In this document: positions 8,405 through 16,131 of the stretch, piece by piece
Position numbering within the stretch: position 1 is the stretch's first letter
Layout of the letters: each line of letters opens with the position of its first letter
Origin: Candidatus Zhuqueibacterota bacterium
GTDB taxonomy: Bacteria; Zhuqueibacterota; Zhuqueibacteria; Zhuqueibacterales; Geothermadaptataceae
Direction: 5' to 3'
Length of the DNA stretch: 32,594 bases
Assembly: GCA_030950365.1 (NCBI GenBank)
Contig: JAUZRQ010000053.1
Coordinates: forward strand, 1-32,594
Program-made: the position numbers and the translations under genes
The notes under the pieces: model-generated
What the model saw: only the letters and a program-made list of their open reading frames with translations
Database searches by the model: none
What the model was told of the DNA's origin: nothing

Positions 8405-9074
8405 CCACCCCTGCAGCGTTTTGACCGGCAACTACCACACGAACTTGATTTGGAATGCAAATCAGGTTTTGGCCGGGGCGGCGGATGGCGCCCATGTTCA
8501 TGCAGGTCTTGTGCCGGCAGCTCGATTCCACAATGCTGGCCTTGCCCTGGCGCACCGAAAGAGCGATAAAGCCGCGGATGCCGGCCACACGGAAATAGTC
8601 TCGATGATCTTCGAAACGGATTTCTTCCACCAATTGATTGCGCACGAACACCTGCAGCTTTTCGGGCTGTGCGTCAGCCGTGTCCTGTGAGAATTGCATC
8701 AGTACTGGATTCTCGACACGCCGCGGCATGCCGAATTGGCGCGCGATTTCCATGAGGCCGCGGGTCAGGTCATCCTGCGGCCGATAAAAATTGATCAGCC
8801 GGCCGCTGGCGATCAGCGCCATGTCCGAAAGGTGCTCGCCGGGCAGGGTGTATTCCGCGTATTTTAACGACGACCTGGAAAGGACCTGCGATTGCAGCAG
8901 GCTCTCCAGTTTGGTCAGCACCTCATCCGGCCGGTCGGTGACGATGCTCAATTGAAATGGCGATCGTGGCGCTTCACCGGCCGCGGCTTTGCGAAGGAAA
9001 AACGGCAGGGTGTTCGACAGCACCAGGCCGGAGGTGACGAACGAAATCTGTTTGATGAAATCGCGTCGCTTCAT
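8388..9074 (-). CDS. NusG-domain-II protein with twin-Arg-like leader
   Basis: A 228-residue protein beginning KRRDFIKQISF, a twin-arginine-like leader that suggests export in folded form. The C-terminal region about 138-220 resembles NusG domain II (NusG_II): a beta domain with ESSCRHKTC (Cys186, Cys191), the MGAIRRPGQ turn and a third cysteine, Cys206, in LICIPN. Such domains are often encoded beside apbE and rnf/FMN-binding genes; the cysteines may bind metal or be redox active, which is unproven. The middle region (about 40-135) is unrecognised. It overlaps apbE by 17 bases and follows the DUF3570 gene by 22 bases, so it lies inside the cluster. Confidence 0.82.
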   Translation of the reverse strand: MKRRDFIKQISFVTSGLVLSNTLPFFLRKAAAGEAPRSPFQLSIVTDRPDEVLTKLESLLQSQVLSRSSLKYAEYTLPGEHLSDMALIASGRLINFYRPQDDLTRGLMEIARQFGMPRRVENPVLMQFSQDTADAQPEKLQVFVRNQLVEEIRFEDHRDYFRVAGIRGFIALSVRQGKASIVESSCRHKTCMNMGAIRRPGQNLICIPNQVRVVVAGQNAAGVDGIVY

Positions 9075-9096
9075 AGCTGCATCTCCTGTATAAACA

Positions 9097-10257
9097 TTAA
9101 AAATGATAGCGCACGGAAAAACTCAAAATGTATGCGTACAGGTTTTTCAACCGGCTGTGCCAGTCGGGCGTGGCCGAATGCCGGTGGTAAAAGTTGAGAA
9201 TAAAATTGACCTGCAAATTCTCGTCCTGGAAAAATGGCACATTCTTAAAATAGCCACCATTGATGCTCAGTTTGATCTGATAGTTGTTGCTGTAATTTTC
9301 ATTGAGCTTGGTGTCCACCGTCATATATTCTTCCGGCCGCAGGTATTGCGGCTTGAAGAAAAAGGCGCGGTCCTGGATATAGTTCCGCAGCCCCAGTCCG
9401 AGAATGACAGCCGGATGCAAATACTGCTGATACAGGATATTGGTGGTCAGCGAATTGACATCCCAGCTATCCCAGTAATACCGGACGCCAAAATTCAGCG
9501 CGGCGCGCGGGCCGACCTTGTAATTCAGCCGGAGCCCGATGGCCTTACGAATGCGCCGATCGGGATGCGAGGTTTCATAGGTCGCCACCCGGTCGCCCTC
9601 GATGATGCGCACCACCTGATACGGATCCGCCAGATAGCCATGCGAATTGTTGTACGAAAGAATCACCTGCATGATGAAAATCGGGCTGAGAATCTGCGTG
9701 AAGTTGAAGCTGTAGGTGTACACGTCCTTCTTTCGGGTCCACGTGCGAATCTGGGGAAAGACGCGATCCCAGCTTCGAACGAATCCAAATTGCAGGGTGG
9801 TGTTTTTTTTCGCCAGCAGATAGGTGAACAGGCTGGCGAGGGTGAACGAGCTGTAATCGTGCTCACGGCTATACAGCGCGTTAAGGGAAAACGTGCCGCC
9901 CTTCAGAAGACCACCGGTGAGCAGTTCGTTCACGCCCAGCCCGATTTCATGCCGTACCTCGTCCGGCCGATCGTCGCCGCCGCCGTCCTCATTCTCCGTG
10001 GCCGAGGTCACGCCATCGACGTTGAAATGGCTGCGCATGGATGCGGCGCTGATCACATCAACCAGATAGCGGACACTGACCGTGGAGCTATCGGAAAAGC
10101 GTTTGGTCATCGAGATCGTCGGATAGACGATTTTGACATTAAAGTTATCAAAATAAGAATTAATTGCAACCTGCAATTCGTTATCCGGCAAATCCTGAGC
10201 GCGCAGCGGGCTGGCCAGCAGCAAAGCACAAAGTCCTGCTACCAGTCGTTTAACCAC
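9097..10257 (-). CDS. DUF3570 outer-membrane beta-barrel, candidate FMN acceptor
   Basis: A 386-residue DUF3570 protein. The start is GTG at 10257: GGAGG lies eight bases upstream, and the start overlaps the DUF4266 stop by eight bases. The longer open frame upstream runs through the DUF4266 gene and is discarded. A signal peptide (1-20) ends in SPLRA before QDLPDNE. Alternating strands follow, and the C-terminus SFSVRYHF is a typical barrel end. An extracellular or periplasmic loop carries DGVTSAT (81-87), close to the ApbE motif D-x-x-[ST]-G-A-[TS], with Thr87 as possible FMN site. A second match, DVISAAS, is at 67-73. DUF3570, DUF4266, thioredoxin and apbE genes are known to cluster. Role in redox transfer across the outer membrane is inferred. 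Confidence 0.85.
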   Translation of the reverse strand: MVKRLVAGLCALLLASPLRAQDLPDNELQVAINSYFDNFNVKIVYPTISMTKRFSDSSTVSVRYLVDVISAASMRSHFNVDGVTSATENEDGGGDDRPDEVRHEIGLGVNELLTGGLLKGGTFSLNALYSREHDYSSFTLASLFTYLLAKKNTTLQFGFVRSWDRVFPQIRTWTRKKDVYTYSFNFTQILSPIFIMQVILSYNNSHGYLADPYQVVRIIEGDRVATYETSHPDRRIRKAIGLRLNYKVGPRAALNFGVRYYWDSWDVNSLTTNILYQQYLHPAVILGLGLRNYIQDRAFFFKPQYLRPEEYMTVDTKLNENYSNNYQIKLSINGGYFKNVPFFQDENLQVNFILNFYHRHSATPDWHSRLKNLYAYILSFSVRYHF

Positions 10258-10480
10258 AGCCGCAACCTCCGCTTTGGGCTCCGGTGCCGCCCACGGAACC
10301 TTCCCGGTAGTCCAGATAGTGTTCTTTGATTCCGGCTTCGATGGGATTCTCATCAAAGATCATGATCGGATCGGCCAGCTCGCCGCGCTGCCACGGTTGC
10401 ACCATGGCACAGCTCATAAGGCCGGAAAACAGCAATCCCAGCATGGTTAAAATCATTCCTCTTCGGACTTTCCCTGTCAT
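10250..10480 (-). CDS. DUF4266 small lipoprotein with C-terminal GGCGCG
   Basis: A 76-residue lipoprotein. The signal ends in LMSC, making Cys24 the likely lipidated residue. The mature part has QPWQRGELADPIM, a family hallmark, then HYLDYREGSVGG and a Gly/Cys tail ending GGCGCG. DUF4266 proteins are nearly always encoded next to DUF3570 barrels; the function is unknown. The paired C-terminal cysteines might bind metal, cofactor or a thioredoxin partner (speculation). The stop overlaps the DUF3570 start, so the two are probably made in fixed ratio. The TlpA-like gene lies 23 bases upstream. Confidence 0.85.
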   Translation of the reverse strand: MTGKVRRGMILTMLGLLFSGLMSCAMVQPWQRGELADPIMIFDENPIEAGIKEHYLDYREGSVGGTGAQSGGCGCG

Positions 10481-10503
10481 GTTTTGCTCCCATGTTGATG
10501 CTG

Positions 10504-10992
10504 TTACAACAACTCCTTGATCCGGCGGATCAGCTCGGCCTTATCCTTTTCCTGAAATCCGGTGTGGCGGTAGCGGATCACGCCGTTTTTATCGATCAGA
10601 ATGGTGGTGGGCATGCCCTGTAGCCGATAGAGTCCAGCGATTTTGCCTTTAGGGTCGAACACAATCGGAAAAGCCGGTTTTGCCTTTTGTTTGTCAAGAA
10701 ACCGGCTCACTTTTTGAATATCTGTATCTACATTGATACCGATGACAGTAAAATTTTTGTTTTTCAATTGATGATGCAACTGCACCAGAAAGGGGAATTC
10801 CTGTTTACAGGGGCCGCACCAACTGGCCCAGAAATCTAGCAGCACGACTTTGCCTTTGTATTGAGACAGTTTCAATGTTTCGCCATTGAGCGTCTTTCCG
10901 GCAAAATCTGGCGCAGGCTTTTTGAGCGCCGAACTGCTGGCAAAACTGGTGATCAAGACCAGGGTCATCAAGATCATCAATATTCGCTTCAT
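10504..10992 (-). CDS. TlpA/ResA-like thioredoxin, exported
   Basis: A 162-residue periplasmic thioredoxin-fold protein. Residues 1-22 are a signal peptide, followed by the AhpC/TlpA start (APDFAGKTLNGETLKLSQYKG) and the redox motif WCGPC in DFWASWCGPCKQE. The cis-proline lies in GMPTTILID. Such proteins reduce disulfides in c-type cytochromes or partner lipoproteins. The ATG at 10992 is supported by GGAGG six bases upstream; the open frame extends further but without a ribosome site. It lies 44 bases after the haem-motif lipoprotein and 23 before the DUF4266 gene. Likely clients are the cysteine-rich neighbours (inference). Confidence 0.92.
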   Translation of the reverse strand: MKRILMILMTLVLITSFASSSALKKPAPDFAGKTLNGETLKLSQYKGKVVLLDFWASWCGPCKQEFPFLVQLHHQLKNKNFTVIGINVDTDIQKVSRFLDKQKAKPAFPIVFDPKGKIAGLYRLQGMPTTILIDKNGVIRYRHTGFQEKDKAELIRRIKELL

Positions 10993-11036
10993 CCTGAACC
11001 TCCTTTGGATATGAGTGTGATTTGAGTGTATCAGCG

Positions 11037-11369
11037 CTATTCGTCCTCCCACAAGGTGCCATGGCACTGAAAACAGGAAGGCGCAATGGTTTTGATGCCA
11101 TTCACCTCGGCAACGCCTCCGTCCAGGTCTTCCTGGTGGCATTTATCGCTGGAACAGCCGCTCGAAGGCCGGTATGGATATTTGAGGCCCTCGCGATGCA
11201 TGACCCCACTCACATTGACCGTATGATCATCTGGAGGCCCCTCCTTTTTTTGGGGCGGAAATGGAGCCTCGCAACCTATGGTTGTTAAAAGAATCCAACA
11301 TAAAATCAAAACGCGATAAACGAGCTGCATGTTTTTATGCTTGGGTTTTGACGCCGGAATGTTTACCAT
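11037..11369 (-). CDS. Small lipoprotein with two c-type haem motifs
   Basis: A 110-residue exported protein, first gene of the flavinylation cluster. A hydrophobic signal ends in TIGC, so Cys33 is probably lipidated. Two haem-attachment motifs follow: a CX4CH variant, CSSDKCH (72-78), and a classical CFQCH (99-103) near the C-terminus. CX4CH is used in some multihaem cytochromes. Extra histidines (49, 58) could be axial ligands. An electron carrier for the flavoproteins is a reasonable inference. Start choice is uncertain: ATG 11369 has a weak purine-rich site, and ATG 11330 gives a shorter signal. A promoter candidate lies 45 bases upstream of 11369. I do not recognise a named family. Confidence 0.75.
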   Translation of the reverse strand: MVNIPASKPKHKNMQLVYRVLILCWILLTTIGCEAPFPPQKKEGPPDDHTVNVSGVMHREGLKYPYRPSSGCSSDKCHQEDLDGGVAEVNGIKTIAPSCFQCHGTLWEDE

Positions 11370-11413
11370 ATTCTTCTGTGCTAGGGATGCTAGGCAAAAG
11401 CCATGCCGAGATC

Positions 11414-11441
11414 ATTTTGCATAGCTCTGTAAGATTGTCAA
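11414..11441 (-). promoter_or_regulatory. Candidate sigma70-type promoter of the flavinylation cluster
   Basis: Read on the minus strand, a perfect TTGACA (11441-11436) is followed after 16 bases by CAAAAT (11419-11414), four of six matches to TATAAT. A transcript would begin about 38 bases before the ATG at 11369. No operator is evident beside it. Confidence 0.4.
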
Positions 11442-11760
11442 AAGGTAATTAAAGAAAAGTCAGCTCTTTACTTTTGATGATGGTGCTGGAGGGGATGCTG
11501 GAATGGAGGGCATTTTGTTGAAAATCACAGAAACGGTCACAAGCCCATTACATTTACGTTATTTTGTTTCAAATATGGGGTTCCAGTGGGGGCTACAAGG
11601 GATATGTAAAAATACCATACCACGGCGCATTGATTGTATAAAATTTCCAGCCTTGAGCAGTCGGTTCCCAATCATTTTGAAAATAAAAAGGTTGCGAACG
11701 TACAACGGGTGCCATCATCGGCTATGCTGGTTTTCTGCCAACGGCGGGCATGCAATTTGC

Positions 11761-11790
11761 TTGAATGTGTTTATTGCATTGCAATACGAT
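11761..11790 (+). promoter_or_regulatory. Candidate promoter with palindromic operator before the DUF2271 gene
   Basis: TTGAAT (11761-11766) and TACGAT (11785-11790) are 18 bases apart. Most of the spacer is a perfect palindrome, TATTGCA-T-TGCAATA (11772-11786). The layout fits a repressor or MerR-like activator site, but the boxes are weak and no regulator is encoded nearby. Confidence 0.3.
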
Positions 11791-11846
11791 CGATGTTCAC
11801 GATATGCAGGGGCAACGGAATGAGCTACTTCAGGAGAATGTGCCAA

Positions 11847-13247
11847 ATGCGAAAATCAGGCCGGACGGTGGCGATCATTGCCACCGTACTCGCGATGGTG
11901 CTAGGACAGGGAAGCCGGGACGGATTCGCACAAACCCAGGGCAGGGTTACGTTTCGTGTGACCACCACGAGCTATGGGGGCAAATACGCAGATAAACATG
12001 TTGGAGCGATTTGGGTGGAGGACGCTCAAAATCAATTTATTAAAACATTGAAAGTGTGGGCTAAAAAACGAATCAAACATCTCGTCAAATGGAATGCCGC
12101 AAGTAATGGCAATAAAGTAGATGCGATTACTTCGGCCACGCTGCGCAGCCACCGTTCGCACGAGGTCACCTGGAACTGCACCGATGTGAACGGCGCCGTG
12201 GTGTCGGATGGCGTGTATCGCATCTATGTTGAGTTCACCGAGGATAATTCGGCCAAATCCAGCGGCAAGCCGGGCAAATGGATGGTGGTGGAATTCACCA
12301 AGGGGCCGAATGATCAAACGGTGAATCCGCCGGACAAAACCTATTTCAAAAATATCGAGCTGATTTATACGGCCAGTGGGAGCGCCCCGCCACAACTGGC
12401 CTCGGTATCCGGGCGCGTTCAGGACAGCCAATCGCAATCCGCAATTGTTGACGCAACGGTGACTCTTCTCCGTAACGGACAGAGCGTGAAACAAACGCAA
12501 AGCGGATCCGATGGCGGCTACCAGTTTGCCGATATTCAGGCCGGCACGTATACCATCCGGGCCGCGGCATCCGGATATCAGCCCGGGGAAATCTCGGTGA
12601 CCCTGCAGGCCGGCGATGCCCTCACCGGGCGGAACATCTTGTTGGATCCGGTGGTGCAACCGGCATCGCTGCAGGGCAAAGTGGTGGATGCCAGCAATCA
12701 GCAGCCCATCGCCGGCGCGACGGTGCAACTGCAGGTCGGCGGGCAGGTAAAATACGAAACGCGGACGGTGAACGATGGGCAGTTCGGCCTGCCAAATATT
12801 CAGCCAGGCACCTATTCGCTGGTCGCGTTCAAGGATGGCTACGAGACGGCCAGCGAAACCATTACCCTGGCGGACGGCCAGCAGATGACCGGCAAAATTC
12901 TTCAGCTTACGCCGGTCGTGAACGGCGCCAGCTTTAGCGGCACCATCCTCGATGCGCAAACCGGTCAGCCGGTAAACGGCGCTACGGTGCAGCTTCTGCA
13001 ATCGGGACAGGTGGTGCAAGAAACGCAAACGGACGCCAGCGGCCGCTTCGCGTTTCAGGACGTGGCCCCCGGCAACTACACCCTCAAAGTGAGCCGCGAT
13101 GGCTATGCAAGCAGGACCGAGTCGGTGACCCTAAACCCCGGCGATAATGTTTCGGGGCGGACCATTCAGGTGACGCCGCAGCAAACGGCCGACACCACCC
13201 CGCCAACGCCGCCGCGCAATGTTCGCGCGCGCAAGCTTGGCAATTAG
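11847..13247 (+). CDS. DUF2271-type candidate flavoprotein with three CarboxypepD_reg-like repeats
   Basis: A 466-residue exported protein. ATG 11847 is chosen: AGGAG (11832-11836) is ten bases upstream and a signal peptide follows (1-28, ending GFAQ). Upstream in-frame ATGs at 11820 and 11838 are less well placed. Residues about 32-178 resemble DUF2271 (VGAIWVEDAQNQFIKTL, VTWNCTDVNG, DGVYRIYVEF) and contain DAITSAT (92-98), the ApbE target pattern, with Thr98 as likely FMN site. Three homologous repeats of about 88 residues follow (184-271, 272-359, 360-446), each with G-x-V/I-x-D, GATVQL-like and PGxYxL motifs of carboxypeptidase-regulatory-like folds. The tail is Pro/Arg rich. It is divergent from the apbE cluster. 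A redox role anchored to the envelope is inferred. Confidence 0.82.
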   Translation: MRKSGRTVAIIATVLAMVLGQGSRDGFAQTQGRVTFRVTTTSYGGKYADKHVGAIWVEDAQNQFIKTLKVWAKKRIKHLVKWNAASNGNKVDAITSATLRSHRSHEVTWNCTDVNGAVVSDGVYRIYVEFTEDNSAKSSGKPGKWMVVEFTKGPNDQTVNPPDKTYFKNIELIYTASGSAPPQLASVSGRVQDSQSQSAIVDATVTLLRNGQSVKQTQSGSDGGYQFADIQAGTYTIRAAASGYQPGEISVTLQAGDALTGRNILLDPVVQPASLQGKVVDASNQQPIAGATVQLQVGGQVKYETRTVNDGQFGLPNIQPGTYSLVAFKDGYETASETITLADGQQMTGKILQLTPVVNGASFSGTILDAQTGQPVNGATVQLLQSGQVVQETQTDASGRFAFQDVAPGNYTLKVSRDGYASRTESVTLNPGDNVSGRTIQVTPQQTADTTPPTPPRNVRARKLGN

Positions 13248-13277
13248 CCCCAATTGACACCACGAAAATAAATTTAG

Positions 13278-13311
13278 AAACACCAGGCACCTAGCAGGTG
13301 CCTGGTGTTTT
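13278..13311. terminator. Strong bidirectional intrinsic terminator
   Basis: A perfect 15-bp stem (13278-13292 with 13296-13310), three-base loop AGC, with A-rich and T-rich ends on the two sides. It sits between the convergent DUF2271 and M48 genes and can stop transcription from both. Confidence 0.92.
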
Positions 13312-13316
13312 GCTCG

Positions 13317-14609
13317 CTACCCCATGGCAACGGCTTGTTTCTGCTGGCCGTTCAGGCGTTTTTCATAATCCTCCATCGCCGCGATGCGCTCGGCAAGCGT
13401 CGGATGGGAATAGTAATAGAAACTGTACAGAGGATGCGGCGTGAGGTTGCTCAAATTGTCCTTGCTCAATTTCAGCAGGGCGCCAATGAGACCATGAGCC
13501 GTGCCCATGGCCTCCACGGCAAAGCGGTCGGCCTCGTACTCGTATTTGCGCGACAAGATCGAACCGAGCGGCGTCAGGAAAAAGGTGAACGGCCCGGAGC
13601 AAAACCCGAATAGAATGATGGCGGCATGGTAGCTGGGGCCAGAAAAGCCAAACGCCTGGAAAAACGACGGATAATGCAACAATAGACTTAAAATCCATAA
13701 GCCTGCCAGCATGCTCGCCAGCGACAACGCCAGCCCCTTTTTGATGTGATGCTTCTTCTCGTGTCCGATTTCGTGCGCCAGTACAGAAACCACCTGGTCC
13801 TCTTCCAGATTATCCACCAGGGTATCAAACAGAACGATACGTTTGACCCGGCCGAGGCCGGTGAAATAGGCGTTGCTGTGTTTGGAGCGCTTGCTGCCGT
13901 CCATCACGAAAATGCCGCTGGTGTGAAAATGCACTTTTTGCACCAGGTGCAGGATTTTTTCCTTCAGCGAACCATCCGGCAGCGGTGTGAATTTGTTGAA
14001 CCAGGGGGCAACCACCGTGGGATACAGATACACCATGAGCAACTGAAACCCGGCCAGAAAGCCAAACGCATATAGCCACCAGTAATTGCCGGTTTTGTCC
14101 ATGAACCAGAATAGGCCCCAGAACAGCGGCGCCAGCAGCACAAGCGACAGCACCAGGCTTTTCAAGCCGTCGATGATGAACAGTTTCCAGGTCATTTTGT
14201 TAAAGCCAAACCGTTCTTCGATGACGAAAATGGAGTACAGGGTGAACGGCAGGTTGAATAAACTAAACATCAAGGACAGGGTGAAAATGTAAACGATGCC
14301 GTGCAAATAGGAATGCAGCGGCCACTGCGCGATGAGGACATCCATGCGGCCAAGCGTTCCGCTGAGAATGATGAACAGCAAAAATAGGGAAGAAGCTGTG
14401 TTGCGGATGATTCCGAATCGACCGCGGGTAAGGGTATAATCCACACTTTTGCGGTACGTTTCGCTATCTACCACTTCGCGAAACGCCTCTGGCGGCGCCT
14501 CAGCATGGGCGCGTACATGGCGCATGTTCAGCCAGGTCAGGAACGTTTCCCAGAGATATTCCAGCGCGAACAAAATTAGATACAGGGTCAGTATTTGACT
14601 GGCGCTCAT
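13317..14609 (-). CDS. M48 family zinc metallopeptidase (Ste24/CAAX-protease-like)
   Basis: A 430-residue multi-pass membrane protease. The zinc motif HEIGH is at about 279-283, followed by KKHH, and the third ligand is probably in the EYEADRFA segment. GSKRSKHSNAYFTGLG is the Ste24-type substrate-groove motif. Five or more hydrophobic helices surround it. Ste24-like proteases cleave membrane or prenylated substrates in eukaryotes; in bacteria they probably act in membrane protein quality control. The start at 14609 (second of two adjacent ATGs; the other is 14612) is chosen because GGAGG lies four bases upstream; a longer form from 14636 lacks a ribosome site. It is divergent from the MATE gene across about 170 bases. 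Confidence 0.92.
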   Translation of the reverse strand: MSASQILTLYLILFALEYLWETFLTWLNMRHVRAHAEAPPEAFREVVDSETYRKSVDYTLTRGRFGIIRNTASSLFLLFIILSGTLGRMDVLIAQWPLHSYLHGIVYIFTLSLMFSLFNLPFTLYSIFVIEERFGFNKMTWKLFIIDGLKSLVLSLVLLAPLFWGLFWFMDKTGNYWWLYAFGFLAGFQLLMVYLYPTVVAPWFNKFTPLPDGSLKEKILHLVQKVHFHTSGIFVMDGSKRSKHSNAYFTGLGRVKRIVLFDTLVDNLEEDQVVSVLAHEIGHEKKHHIKKGLALSLASMLAGLWILSLLLHYPSFFQAFGFSGPSYHAAIILFGFCSGPFTFFLTPLGSILSRKYEYEADRFAVEAMGTAHGLIGALLKLSKDNLSNLTPHPLYSFYYYSHPTLAERIAAMEDYEKRLNGQQKQAVAMG

Positions 14610-14776
14610 CATGCCTCCGAATAGTTTGAGTCGCATCCGTGAAATAAGGGTTGCGAATTGGGCACAAAGGGCTTTTATTTAGCCGAGCCCGTTGCAAAAT
14701 AAAAATTCGAGTGATCGAAAACAATGCCTTTGTGGCTCTGATATCGCGAATCGTGAATTCTGGAGAGATTATCGCT

Positions 14777-16096
14777 GTGCCGCAGGAAACCGCCTCAACC
14801 GCATCTTTGAAGCGATTTTTGCGATTGACCATCCCCAATATTTTGTCCAATGTCACCGTGCCCCTCACCGGTCTGGCGGATACCATCATGCTCGGCCATT
14901 TGCCGGACGTGAGCATCCTGGCCGGCGTGGCACTGGGCGCGGTGATTTTTGATTATGTGTACTGGACGTTCGGCTTTTTACGTATGGGCACCACTGGCCT
15001 CACGGCTCAAGCCATGGGCCGCCGCGATCAGGAGGAGGTGTTCCATTTGCTGTATCGCGGCCTGCTCATCGGCGGCATCATCGGTTTGAGCATTCTCATT
15101 TTGCAATATCCACTCATGAAAGTGGCGTTTGCGCTGTTGTCCGGATCGCCCGATGTGGAAGCCGCCGGCCAGGCCTATTTTTCCGCGCGCATCTGGGCGG
15201 CGCCCGCAACCCTGTGCAATTTCGCCTTTCTGGGCTGGTACCTGGGTCGCGAAGAAAGCCACCTGGCGTTATATATGACCATGGTCGCCAATGTTTCCAA
15301 TGTGATTCTAAACTATATTTTCCTGTATCTGTTCCACCTGGGTGCGTTTGGCGCGGGACTCGGCACCGCGATCAGCCAGTATTTTCAATTGGTTATTGCG
15401 CTGCTGATCTTCCGCAGCAAACAACCGCGGCCACAGCCGTCGCGCCAGACGCTGCTGGATCGTAAAAAGCTCAGCCACATGTTGCGGCTGAATATCGATA
15501 TTCTGATTCGAACCGTGTGCCTGATTTCGGCTTTCGCCATTTTTACCAACTTTGGGGCCAAGCTGGGCACGGTGGTGCTGGCGGCGAACAGCATTTTGCT
15601 GCGGTTTCTGGATATTGCCGCCTATTTTATCGATGGTGCGGCGTTCGCTACCGAGAGCCTGGCTGGCATTTTCTACGGCGAGCGCAACCGTGCGGCGTTG
15701 CGGAAGCTGTTGATGCAGGCGCTGCTTCTGGGTGAACTATTCGCTCTCGGCTTCATCGTGGTGATTGCCCTGTGGCCGGAGCCGATTTTTCGGGGCATGA
15801 CCTCGCACGACAATGTGATCGCGTTGCTGCGGGAATACGACTACTGGTTCATGTTGGCGCTGATTTTTGGCGCCGTGGCCTATATTTATGATGGCTTTTT
15901 CATTGGCCTCACGCGTGGCCGGACCCTGCGCAATGCCATGCTGATCAGCTTTTTTGTGGGCTTTCTCCCCTGGGCCATCCTGGCCGTACGATCGAACAAC
16001 AATCATGGGCTATGGGCCAGCCTGGTCGTATTCATGGTGTTTCGTGATGTGACCCTGTTTTGGCCATCCAGGAAGTTGATTGAAGGCAAAGAATAA
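14777..16096 (+). CDS. MATE family efflux transporter (DinF-like)
   Basis: A 439-residue inner-membrane protein with about twelve hydrophobic segments. The first repeat opens RLTIPNILSNVTVPLTGLAD-type, characteristic of MATE exporters of the DinF branch (TIMLGHL, GTTGLTAQAMGR). MATE proteins export cationic drugs or metabolites using Na+ or H+ gradients; the substrate here is unknown. The GTG at 14777 is preferred because GGAGAG (14762-14767) is nine bases upstream. The frame is open back to 14651, but that extension is not hydrophobic and has no ribosome site. Length is normal. No regulator is adjacent. Confidence 0.92.
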   Translation: MPQETASTASLKRFLRLTIPNILSNVTVPLTGLADTIMLGHLPDVSILAGVALGAVIFDYVYWTFGFLRMGTTGLTAQAMGRRDQEEVFHLLYRGLLIGGIIGLSILILQYPLMKVAFALLSGSPDVEAAGQAYFSARIWAAPATLCNFAFLGWYLGREESHLALYMTMVANVSNVILNYIFLYLFHLGAFGAGLGTAISQYFQLVIALLIFRSKQPRPQPSRQTLLDRKKLSHMLRLNIDILIRTVCLISAFAIFTNFGAKLGTVVLAANSILLRFLDIAAYFIDGAAFATESLAGIFYGERNRAALRKLLMQALLLGELFALGFIVVIALWPEPIFRGMTSHDNVIALLREYDYWFMLALIFGAVAYIYDGFFIGLTRGRTLRNAMLISFFVGFLPWAILAVRSNNNHGLWASLVVFMVFRDVTLFWPSRKLIEGKE

Positions 16097-16131
16097 CATC
16101 AAGAAAATCATCCTGAGGAATCCGCTGAAAT

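Larger units (their letters stand above)
11370..11846. other. Divergent intergenic region
   Basis: This 477-base gap separates the minus-strand cluster from the plus-strand DUF2271 gene and should hold both promoters. Apart from the two candidate promoter sites listed and the palindrome at 11772-11786, I see no gene. The open frame that runs through its right half has no signal peptide or ribosome site until 11847. Confidence 0.6.

Noticed and set aside
8388-9074. NusG-II protein as a transcription factor
   Set aside because: The protein has an export leader and lacks the NusG N-terminal and KOW domains; only domain II is shared, as in other apbE-linked proteins.
9103-10329. Long plus-strand open frame opposite the DUF3570 gene
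   Set aside because: Antisense shadow of a gene with clear family features; no recognisable protein.
10258-10356. N-terminal extension of the DUF3570 frame into the DUF4266 gene
   Set aside because: The GTG at 10257 has an ideal GGAGG and leads straight into a signal peptide; the extension is the DUF4266 gene in another frame.
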